NCBI RefSeq assembly: GCF_026212465.1
Contig: NC_080059.1
Span: forward strand, 9,192,811-9,256,810
Length of the DNA stretch: 64,000 nucleotides
Direction of reading: 5' to 3'
Source: Amaranthus tricolor
Taxonomy: Eukaryota; Streptophyta; Magnoliopsida; Caryophyllales; Amaranthaceae
This document shows, in pieces, positions 1-11,700 of this stretch. A program made the translations under genes and the position numbers. The notes under the pieces were generated by a model, which was not told the DNA's origin, searched no databases, and worked only from the letters and a program-made list of their open reading frames with translations. Every line of letters begins with the position of its first letter. Position 1 is the stretch's first letter.

Positions 1-191
1 CCAACTCTACTCTTATGCTAATCTTGTTGTGTACAAGTCCAATAACAAATTTAATAATAATTTTCTACCATTTGCTTTTATCTTAATATACTCGAGTGTA
101 CTATATATATCATTAAATATTTTTGGGGCTCTGTGTGGTCGGGCATCAAAATCTCCGATAGTTTATCTATTGAACAATTTTTATTGAACAG
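1..191 (+). other. Last intron of malate synthase (3' part)
   Basis: AT-rich, non-coding, ending in a TTGAACAG acceptor at 184-191 directly before the malate synthase reading frame. The rest of the gene lies left of the window. Confidence 0.75.
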
Positions 192-851
192 GCTGCCCAG
201 ATTCCAATCAGGGACAACCAAGAGGCAAATGCAGCTGCCTTAGACTTGGTAAAATTGGACAAACTGAGAGAAGTAAGAGCAGGGCATGATGGAACATGGG
301 CTGCTCATCCGGGTCTGATCCCAACGATCTTAGACGCCTTCAATGCTGAAATGGGCGACTTGCCGAACCAAATCAAATCTATAACCCGACCTGAAGCCTC
401 AGCCATCTCAGAAGATGACCTGCTGCAACGTCCACAAGGTGTCCGAACCATGGAAGGCCTCCGACTCAACACTCGAGTAGGAATCCAGTACCTAGCAGCC
501 TGGCTAACAGGGTCAGGTGCAGTACCGTTATACAACTTGATGGAGGATGCAGCGACTGCTGAGATTAGCCGGGCGCAAAATTGGCAGTGGCTCAAATACC
601 GGGCTGAGTTGGAAGGCGATGGGCTGCAGGTAAGGGCGACAAGCGAACTGTTTGCCGAGGTTGTAGAACAAGAAATGGAATGTATGGAGAAAGAGGTTGG
701 GATAGAGAGGTTCGAGAATGGGAAGTACAAGGAAGCCTGTGAGATTTTTACTAAGCAGTGTACAGCAAGTGAGTTGGATGATTTTCTTACTCTTGAAGCT
801 TATAATCACATTATTGTCATTCATCCAAAGGGGAACCATGGCTATGAGTGA
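192..851 (+). CDS. MLS: Malate synthase, glyoxylate cycle, last exon (partial)
   Basis: Malate synthase condenses glyoxylate and acetyl-CoA to malate, normally in glyoxysomes during oil mobilisation. This exon encodes the last 219 residues of an enzyme usually about 560 aa long. It opens in frame after the acceptor with AAQIPIRDNQEANAAA and runs through the conserved LREVRAGHDGTWAAHPGLIP block. It contains MEDAATAEISR, whose Asp corresponds to the catalytic base of bacterial malate synthases, then ASELDDFLTLEAYNHI. The frame is open from the acceptor, so no internal start is needed. Odd point: plant glyoxysomal enzymes normally end in a PTS1 tripeptide (SKL or SRL); this one ends HPKGNHGYE and I see no such tripeptide in any frame near the stop. 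An AATAAA-like signal follows at about 889. The gene is convergent with the GTE gene. Identity is secure; peroxisomal import is doubtful. Confidence 0.93.
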   Translation, partial: AAQIPIRDNQEANAAALDLVKLDKLREVRAGHDGTWAAHPGLIPTILDAFNAEMGDLPNQIKSITRPEASAISEDDLLQRPQGVRTMEGLRLNTRVGIQYLAAWLTGSGAVPLYNLMEDAATAEISRAQNWQWLKYRAELEGDGLQVRATSELFAEVVEQEMECMEKEVGIERFENGKYKEACEIFTKQCTASELDDFLTLEAYNHIIVIHPKGNHGYE

Positions 852-2725
852 ACTCTTTATGTTTCTTAGTTTTTATTTAATTTTGTTAATAAAAGAGCTT
901 TATATCATAATTTTGATTTAGGCTTTGTAAAAGTTATGCTACTGGATTTTTATGAATTTATGTATCTTTGGTATTATTATTATGGAAAACCCAACTAAAC
1001 ATCTCTGAATGCAAATAGTTGACTCAATGTGTCAACAAAATAACCACTTGGTATAAAAATAAACACTGGGTCCTAATGTATTTGCTTTATTATTAAATAA
1101 CACGAATATTAAAAAATTGAATATAATTGGTTAAAGAAGCGAGGCATGTACAAACAAGAGATAAAAGAGTAAAAATCATAGGGTTATGTATAAAAATGAA
1201 ATAAATTTATTAGGACAACAAAAAAATAATGCATATTCATTTAGACAGAAAAATACACAAGTATATATTATCAAAATCTTATTTTGGAGATAAAATTTAT
1301 TTCGTATGTTTCAACATACGTATTATAAAATTTAAAACATTAATTATAGTACAAATGAGATAAGCAAAGGTATTATAAAGTTGAAAGAAACAGTTCAATT
1401 GTAATTTTTAAATAACTTTAGTCCATATTATAAAGTATATCCAACATCATAGATGCTTAAAATTAAGAGCGGGTGGCCAAATGATGAGCAACTACCAGAA
1501 TAATATTTGATCGAAGTGTGCCCTTAATGTTAAAAGCAAGTTTTATCGAACAATCATTAAACAAGCTACTACATGGATACTATAAATTCCTAATGTTCAG
1601 AAAGAATCGTGGTAAGAATGTGGGAGTAGCAAAATGTGAATGTTTTGTGAGATGTATTTCGTAACGTAAAAAACAAGGGTTTAGAAGTGGTAAAGAAGAA
1701 AAGATGAAAGAAGATCATCTAAGATAATTTAAACATGTGTAAATATAAACCATAAAAAGGATGAAAAGTTGAAATTTAAAAGTTTAAAAAAATAGAAAAA
1801 GAAGACCGAAAATGACTTTAAGAGCAAAAATTAAAAAAAAAATACGAAGATTTTAGACTTACACGCCGAAGACTCAATGTACATCACAATTATAGGGTTG
1901 ACAAAAAACATTGAAAGATGGATGACTTGGCCTTTTGGGACCATTATAACCCTCTTATAAACTTACCCTCTCAACCTCTTTAGATCTTCCCTTTTATTAG
2001 ACACTAAATCTTCTATAACCCATAAAAACAGACCCAACCGGCCAACCCTCACTCGATTGGACTAGCCCTGCCCGTCAACCAAGTCGAATTTGAATGAAAG
2101 CATAAACACTTACTATCGTACAATATGTTTTCACATAAGCATGAATAAATTAAGGAAGTTATACAGATGTATCAAAAAAAGAACCAAGACCCTTGTTTTA
2201 CTATAAGCTACAACTACAACTAAAACTACCAGGAACATAAATCGAAATGAGATTCATTGCTGCTTGTCTTAGACGTATGAACTTTTAGTATCGAAGAAGC
2301 AAGTACCCAATGTTAGAGTAATGCTGGGAAACATGTACTATCCCCTGATTCTGGAGCGTGCCATGGTTCAAGTTACAAATCAATCTGCTTTTTTTTTACA
2401 GGAAAAATAAAAAGCGGCAAAAAAGGCACTGATTGATCAGCTACCTGCCCCCAGCGATCGATCGCACAGGAAAATTCATGTAGATTGTTGCTTAGATGAA
2501 AACCAAACCCAAATCGAGATTTAGACCAACACTCTGCTCCTGTCTGAGCTCTCAGGAAACGCTCCAAAGCAGAGATATACAATTGAAAGAACCAAATCAT
2601 AGCACAGGCACCAGACCAGCTGTGGATCACTTATACATGATGCAGAAAGAAACATACTCTTGGAAAGCAGTTCTCCGTTTGCTTTTAATATATTTGTACG
2701 TTTCAAAGAAAAAACTTAAGCTCAA
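852..2725. other. Intergenic, 3' flanks of two convergent genes
   Basis: AT-rich sequence between the malate synthase stop and the GTE stop. It holds the 3' UTR and poly(A) region of malate synthase (about 852-920) and the 3' UTR of the GTE gene on the other strand (roughly 2370-2725). I see no credible gene or intact mobile element in the middle. Confidence 0.6.
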
Positions 2726-5700
2726 TCAATCAATTTCTCCCTCCTCGATGTCATTTGCTGCTGCATCTGGTGGATTATGTGGGGTTTCAACTTCCTCTTC
2801 CTCTTCATCATCATCTTTCCTGTATAAACCCAGCTGTTCCAGAGGGTTGCTATTTCCCCTGAATCTAAAACTACCCAGACCGCCATTTTCAGAGTCATTT
2901 GGGCTTGTATCACCCATAAAACTTGACATATTATCAGCAGGAGCGCCACTGAGCATCTCAAGATCCTCCATGAATTGACTATTCTCATTGATATCCACAG
3001 TTTTCTCCATCTGAGTCATGGAAAAAGGATCAAGTTAATCAACAAGAATGCTTTACAAATACTTGTCATATTTTACCATAGACCAGAAAAAAAAAATTAT
3101 TAACTACTCCATTGCATCTGTAGAGTTAAAAAGAGGATTGGGCAAGTTAAGTTTGGGTCGATCAATCACATTTTTCTTCGCTTGAAGATTCTCTAGAAAG
3201 CTTTGAAGAGCTTCACTTAGATTTTCAAAAATTTAAGGTGGAGTGTAAGGTTTTCTTGTGAAATATTATGTAATCAAGTTGTCCCTAATTAATTGATACA
3301 TAAGGGTTCTGACTCATTTTTTTGAAATGGGGTTGAGGGGGTGGAAAGTTCGGAGGTTGAAATTAGGGTGGGATGCTATAAAGGCATTACAGTAGGTTGT
3401 AGGCTAGGATTTAGGGTTGATGAGAAAAACTCGCCATATAAAAATATTTATTAATTAAATTGGGACATCCCAAAAAGGAGTATGTATAAATTAATATGGG
3501 AAGGAGCACGGAGGAAATAATCTTTAGTGGGTAGAGTGGATTAGTTAATTTCCAATATCAGAATTGATGTGCAAATTTTCAGGGCACACTTAATTTTTCA
3601 AGTTAGTTCAGGACTTCTAGTCAGGTTTTTAGCAGTTTTGGTTTTCCAGAAAAGTGGAAACAAATGGAACTTTTCATAAACAGTTTGAAACTGCACTAGT
3701 TGAAGTATGGCTCCAGCTCCGGCAGTTTTCTATTGAACCAAGCTTGAGCTTGAAATTATAGTTCAAATATTAAACAAGTCTAACTCAAAACTCAAAATTA
3801 TTCATCTTGTAAGCTTGTTACTGAAGGAAAATTCATAAATTATCAAAATTAAATATTCTTTTATATTAAAGCCAAAATTCTCGAGCTAAGTCTGTTTTCT
3901 ATTGAGCCAAGCTTGAGCTTGAAATTATAGTTCAAATATTAAACAAGTCTAACTCAAAACTCAAAACTCAAAAGTATTCAGCTCGTAAGCTTGTTACTTG
4001 AGGAAAAATTCATAAATTATCAAAATCAAATATTCTTTTATCTTAAAGCCAAAATTCTCGATCAAGAGACATATAAAAAAGCTTTTTCAAAAGACTTGCC
4101 TAAAGCAAACATTATAATAGAATCAAATAACAATAATGTTAGTCTATTTATTTTACTGTTTAACTCCCGTTGCAAATGTTTGGTGCTTACTAGTGGTCCC
4201 AAGCTCGAATGAAGTATGAGGGTGAGGGATAGGTTAGTGACAACTAGCTCAGTAAAACTTGATCACATGCCATGATAATGAACCAAAAGTCACTTCTCCT
4301 GGAGGCGTCCTCCACTCAGCGACAATCTACACTTCTTAAGTTTGGGCGTGCGTAGTGACAAGAATACAAAGATTGCAAAGTTGACCCCTAAAAGTAACAC
4401 GGCCCATTATCGTAGTGAGGTGTCAAATGAACAAGGGACATAGAGTTTAATCATAGGAGTTTAAGGAAAACATAAAGTAATTATTTTGAGATTGGGATCT
4501 CGGAACATTGATAGCTCAAATGATAAAGTGACAGGCTTTTAAAGATTGCGGATATCATGGAAATGAAGAAGATTAACAGTTTGTCTACAAAAGACAAAAT
4601 GAGTTAATAGGGTCAAAATGATAATAGGGAAAAGAATATATATTGTAGTCTCAAATAGAATGTTAGAATGAAATTGGTGTTATTATGGATGAACGGAAAT
4701 CTAAGAATGTAGTTGAGATTTACAGAAAGAACAGGATTATAAGAGTGAAATTGTATATGGTAAAGAATTTTAAACATCATAGGTGCATGCATCACAAGGG
4801 ATTGAGAAATCAATTAATAGAAAATTTTGAGAAGATCTCGATAACATGGTGCAAAACATACTAATTATATAAGAGGTGATTTGAATGAGCAAGTAGGCTA
4901 TATCGTAGTGGCTCCGAAAGCGTTCATGGAGGTTTTGGCTACGGAACTAGGAACGTTGAAGGAGAATCCATTTTGAATTTTGCTCTCTCATAAGATATGG
5001 TGATAGCAAACACGTGGTGGTATAAAAAGAGAATCTTGGAGAATAATGACAAACCAAAGGTAAAGACGAAAGGTAAAATTTTGCTCTCGTAAAAATTTGT
5101 CCGCTTTCAAGCAAGACAAAAGATAAAGAAAGACAAAAAGAAACATAGAATTAGATAGTGGAGATTAAAAGAGAATAATACTACCTTTTTACGAGAAATT
5201 TATTAAAATAAATAATTGGGAGATAACTTTGGGTGCATAGGATAGCTGGACAAAGATGAATATATCACTCAAATAGCCAAGGAAATTTTAGGAGAATTAG
5301 GGGTACTATCGTGGTAAAAAAGGGTATAACGAGGTGAAATGAGGAGGTCAAGGCACTAATCAAGGACATAAAAAAAATGCTATTTTGCATTGGGAAAATG
5401 CGCGAATGATGAAAATCTAGTCAAGAATATGAAAACTAAAATCAAGACAAAACTAGCATTTCACGAGGCGATATTAAAGGTTTTTAAAGAGATGTTTGAC
5501 AAACTAGATTCTAAAGGAGAAAAAGAAGTCTAGAATGACAAAGAGAAAGCAATTAGGTCAGACTATGTCCCTATTGAGGTATAGAATTGACTAGGGATGA
5601 TTGGAGTGAAAGGGATAACTAATCTATTCAACAAAATTTAGAGGATAAATAAAATGTCCAACAATTGGAGAAGAAGTACTTTAGTACCTATTTACAATAA

Positions 5701-8700
5701 CAAGGGAGATGTCAAGATTGCTCCAACTATCGAGGAATGGAACTCATGAATCATACTATGAAGTCATTATAGTGATAAAAATACGTATGAGAAGTAGAAC
5801 ATATTTGTTTTCATGCCGCAGAGAACAATTATCTATCGAGACAAATGATAGAAAATTGTAGAGCATTATTGTTAGAAAGAGAGACTTGCATATGGTTTTT
5901 ATTGATTTGGAAAAGGCATACAATAAGGTGTCAAAAGAAGTATTTTGATGGGAAACGACAAAGAAGGATATTCCTAAGGAATACACGATATTAGTGAACC
6001 AATAAGAAAGATAAAAAGTAAGAACTCGAAGGACATAAATTTAGGGAGAGGAAGACCGAAGATGACCTGGAGACAGCATGAAAAGGTTGAAAGGGATATA
6101 AAGGATCTGGACTTGCATATTGAGATGGTTGAAATTCAAAATGAATGGAAAAGAAGAATTTATGTGGATATATTGGTTCAAATTTAGTAAAATATAATCC
6201 AACCAAGATGAACTACAACAAAGTCGACTTGCTCAAACAATGACCAGTTCTACTTTTCAAATGAGCTAGTTTTGACTGCTAACTGAACAACAAATAAGCA
6301 TGACACAACACTACTTCAATAAAATTGGAGGTTTAGTAGGATCCAAAAACATCGGTGAATTCATTTCTTTTAACCAAAACCACAAGTGTCAAAACATCCA
6401 ACGGAGAGATCTAAATCTGATCCAAGTGTTTTTAAAACCAATAACCAAGGGCACTACAACTATAAAGAGTTAAGACGTGAACCTACAAATTCACCAACGT
6501 GTTGGACACACCAACCATGCAAAGATACCTATGCACTTATCTTACCTTTTGCAGAGCAAGACGTGCAGCCTCTCTCTCCAACTCCCTCTTCCTTTTGGCT
6601 TCAGCAGCAGCTTCCAATTCAGCTTTCTTTCGAGCCACTTCTGCAGCCCTGGCTTCTGCTTGTAGTCTAGCCTTTTCTGATTGAAAGGAAGTAAGGAACG
6701 AGAAAATTACACAAGATTCGCATTGACTAATGAAAATGCAATAGCCTGATCTAAACAATCAGGTTGACATCAAATTTCATGTATACAAACCTTCCCTTTG
6801 CTTTCTCTCAAGCTCTTCCCTTTCCAACCGTAATTTTTCTGGATCTCGTGTTTCACCCTGAACAAAGTAGCATGTTACGATTGACCACATATGATGGATT
6901 TAAACCACAAAAAGAAAAACTCAAGCAAATCATTCACAACACCTTTTCAAGAGTCTTTTCCTGAGCTTTGAGTATTGTATCAGCAAATCGGCTCCTCAGC
7001 AAAGCAGCACGGTATAGCTTATCTGGGGAAACTTGCTTCTCGGATGGAGCACTCTCCCCTAACAAGTTACAGCTCAAGGGGTAAGATAGCAACCAAAATT
7101 AACAGCTTAATCTTATCATGATTTATTTTCCTGCTTACCCTCTTTATAACCATCCATTTCAATTGACGGAGGTTTAGTATGAGAACTATGTTCAACTTGG
7201 CTCAAGCTACTTCTAGACTTTGCTGCATAAAATAAAAAAGAAATAGTACCCAAGGAATTAACTACGGGTAAAATGAACCAAATTCTGATGCCATTATATT
7301 TTTGAACTTGTACATGATAAAATTTCTCAAACGAAATATGCAAGGACTGAAATAACTCACGATTTTTCCCAACTTCCTGACCGACATCACCTTGTATCTG
7401 GTCCACGTTTTGTTTTCCATCCACAGTCGACTACCAATATAAGAACAATTAAGAGTACATCAAAACATGTGCTGCAGTAATATCATTCTACAGAATTGCT
7501 TTTTCTTTTAGAATGCATTTGTCTGGGGGTTTGTAAACAAACAGAGACTTCACTCATCAGAGACACTAGAATAAGGAAGAAGTACCTTATAGAATATAAA
7601 ATAAATAAATAATAGCATAATACCCAAGAATGCATCAGAATTTTTTACCATCATCGATCTTGAAACATTATGTTTCTACCATTTAATATTGCATTGTACC
7701 TGCAACTTGTTTGCTGGAGGCAAAGCTTTTGCACCTTCAGATTCACTACTAGAACTGCTTGAGTCTGAATCTGCAAGCAAAGAAGCAGACACGTTTAAAA
7801 TAGGTACGAAAATCAATCTCAAAAAGCTAAAGGGGCAAAGAGCTAGAAGGTGAGGTTCCAATGTTATGAAACCTGAAGCAAGAAAGAACAACATTGGTTA
7901 AAATGAAAAATACAGATAGAAGCAAAAACACAAGTGGCCTATACCTACAGTTGCAGCACAATTAATCATATCCATCAGATCCAACAGAATTTTGAGCAAA
8001 TGGATTGCAAGTAACAGATATCAGTAGAATCAAGAAATCCAGCCATAAGGCAGGTTCATTTGTGTACCACTCAAAAAAGTTGGATACAAACGAAAATTGT
8101 ATTTGAAATTAATTTCCCCATCAAAATGCCTACAAAAGAAGCTTTTTTATTCAAAAAAAGTGTGATTCGTATTTTTACACCCTATGTCCCTACCTTTCTG
8201 ATTTCTTTTGAAACAATGAGGCTTATTAAAAACAGGCAATGATTTATCACAGTGGAAACACTGCAACATAACCCAAAAACACCAAATAAACCGAAGACCA
8301 TGTGGTTCTAAGGAGCCAATCTCATTAAGACCATACTGACACCATCCTAATAAAGCTTCTGTAAGAAAGATGAGGTGTAACAAACACCCCAAAGAGAACA
8401 GAACAATCTTCATTGTACATCCAGAATCCATACCAACACCATATGGACAGAATCTCGTCAAACTCCAACTTCAGATATTTTTACAATCAAGCATATTCAA
8501 GAAATATCCACCATAGCAAAAGAATCCGAATATGGTCCAACTGCATTACAGTTTCCCCGGGTCCTAACAGAATCCGCTATAACAGGTCATGTTCAACTTT
8601 GACCTTAAAATGACTAGAAAACAACCACAGCATTCACCCTGTTATCCAAATCATACAGTAGGTGACAATCCCAATCCATCTCACAAAATGGAAATTATAG

Positions 8701-11700
8701 AAACATGTTCGCCTTTGTATGAACGCACAATAACACAACCTAAATTGTTTGTTTATGAATAAATTTCAGTATAATGAAACTTATTTGAACTTCTTAAATT
8801 CTTCCAACGGTGAAGAAAAACAAATGCTAAGTAGAACTAGCAACATCAAAACCACAATCCCAACAAAGTGTGGTCAGCCAAATAAACAAAACTGTGATTG
8901 TCAATATAAATCAGGCTCCACCATTTAAAGTAATCTAGTATCCACTGCACTCACAAATTCAATCCACAAATTGATCCTTCAAACCCATTTTCTAAATCCA
9001 GGTCACCTAAATAGTAGTCAAGTCTATAAGCAGAGTACACACCCATTTTTTCATTCTTCCTACCACGTAGTATCCACTGCACTCACAAATTCAATCCACA
9101 AATTGATCCTTCAAACCCATTTTCTAAATCCAGGTCACCTAAGTAGTAGTCAAGTCTATAAGCAGAGTACACACCCATTTTTTCGTTCTTCCTACCATGG
9201 TATTCTAGACATAAGATATTGACGCATTACTAAGAGTATTTAACTAGGTTTCATGTTGCGTAATTTTCAAATCAGATTTGATGTAATACTGGAAATATTC
9301 CAAGGGTAATGAGCATAGTGTAAAAACAAGACCGCATTGCATCGCGTCGGCCGCATTGTAAAGGTTTTCGATATAAACAAATCGATATTCCCCGTTGTAA
9401 AGGTGTACAAAAAATTGCATTTTAGGCAGTATTAAGGAATATCTTATGGTTTTGGTCGATATTTAGGCGTTACGATAACCATATCACTTTCGTTACCGCA
9501 TCACCATTCTGTTACCACGATTGCGACTGGTATTTTGTTTCCATCAGTTATGTGCCTACTTATTAGTGTATGAAAAAAGTAGTCTTTTCACATTTTTCTT
9601 TTTATTGCATCTAATTGCATAAGATGGGTAACTATGAGGTTGTTTGTATGACATAGGAAGTAAATTCTCTTAGGATGTTCTAATTTCTAGGAACTTATTC
9701 TTTAGTTAAATTATGAGGAACTTACTATTATTGTTTGTTTAACACAAAGAAATTTCCAATAATAAAAAATAACCAAAGGGATGGATATGGTATAGTGAAT
9801 TCATTGTTAAATGTTGGAAGTTACACTTTTTGGGAATTCTGAATTTCTATCATTTTTAAATATTTTGTTAAACAATCAAACTCTAAATACCAACTCCTAG
9901 GAAATTAAAATTCCTATAGTATTTATGTGGAAACAAAGAACTCTATATTGTTGACATATTATTTTATGTTGAGTGATCACTACCTTTCATTCAACTTGAT
10001 GGAGCTTATTCCATATGCTAATTGTTCTGCGCATTGTTGACCTATTATTGCTTCTTTAGAAGACTTTAGAAATTTCATTAAGCTAAAAAAACCAAGTCAA
10101 GAATACCTAAAGCCGGCTACACCTCACAAAAACAGTAAAAAGAAGACACCACCTATAGTTTAGGCAACAAGTCAAGATCTATTCTTAAGAGACATGTTCC
10201 ACAAGATATAAAATTAAGCCCTATTACAAACCTCCTTAACTATATTGATAGTACAAAAATTCTAGTGGCACTAGCCTTCCAAACAACCTCATTACTTACT
10301 TTTAGAACATGTAAACAAGGTTGCAAATCACAACAAAAGACCACTATTCTTTTAGTTACTGGGGTTTCCCACTTCCTTCTAATCATTAGTTGGAAGGACT
10401 TTGGGTAATTGGAAACACTAAGTTATTGTATCAACTAGAGGTGTTCAAAACAGATCTGATGACCCAAATTTACCCGACCTTGTAACCAAACCGATTTGAC
10501 CCAACTTCAAAAATGATTTACAATTATGTAAAAACAATATGGACACAAAACTTGATTTCAAACCGACCCAAAACACCTAACCCAAAATCAACCATATGAC
10601 CTGAATGAACACATCTAGTAACTATCAACAATATCAAGTACTCCTTATGATATTTACAAGAGAAGAAAAGATGATCCACAATTTGAGATTCCTCATCACA
10701 AATAGGACATCCATTATCAGAAACAAGCTTGATTTTCTTTAGTTTGTTTTTGACTTTCAGCTTGTCAAGGCAAGCCATCCTCAAAAAAAAATTTAGCTTT
10801 AGGCATTGAGATTGTGTTTTGAACAAAGAAGCCTACCTCATAGAGATGTAGTTAAGTGTTACACTCGTTGAATAGAATAGGAGGGAACAAATACTCTAAT
10901 TATTGATTGTGATTTTCTTGATAACTTTGGTAGCAGATGCAAGGGGGACAAAGTCACACTACCTACTTATCTATGTATGTACTCGGAACCCACTTGACCA
11001 TAAAGACTCAAAAAAAAGTTAAGTGCCAATATGCCATGCTATCTTGGCCAACAACTAAATTTCATGCTTCCAAGCCAACCTCTATGCCAAGGCCACCTTT
11101 TTTGGCTTGCCAACATTCTCTGAACTCAGAAATCACATTACTAGGGGAATCATTATTGGGACTTCCATGCCTAGGGCTGACTGAACAAAGTTTGATCTAA
11201 GTCCCAAAACAAATCGAACCAAACCGTAGATTTAGTATTAGGTCTGGTCGAAGTTTGTCTGATCTACTTTTTAAAAAAGTTAAGATTTTCAGTTTGGTCC
11301 CGCAAACTAGATTGAAAACCATACTATGACTGAAAACCATAGTTATTTTAAAGGTCGCTACCTAGATATCTTGAGATGTACTTATTTTTATGGTAACATA
11401 TACTGTAATGATGTTGATGCAATCAACCAATTAAAAATTATTATATTTGGTGATTGTAGGTGCAAAATATTTGCATAAACACATATTTATTAGCAAAAAT
11501 TATAAAATTAAAATCGTTGGTGTCTATATAATTGTAGGACCATGTGCACTCCAAGCCATGCCAAAGATAACCTACTTTATAACTTCTTAGGGAGAACACA
11601 TGATATTTATAGGTAGGGATGCTCATCAATACATTATTTACATAGGAGAGCTTCTAAATTGACCAACATTGGATCCTTGGAGTCTATATAATTGTCTAAA

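Noticed and set aside
6386..6684. Several overlapping plus-strand frames
   Set aside because: They mirror the Glu/Lys/Ala-rich coiled-coil exon of the GTE gene on the minus strand.
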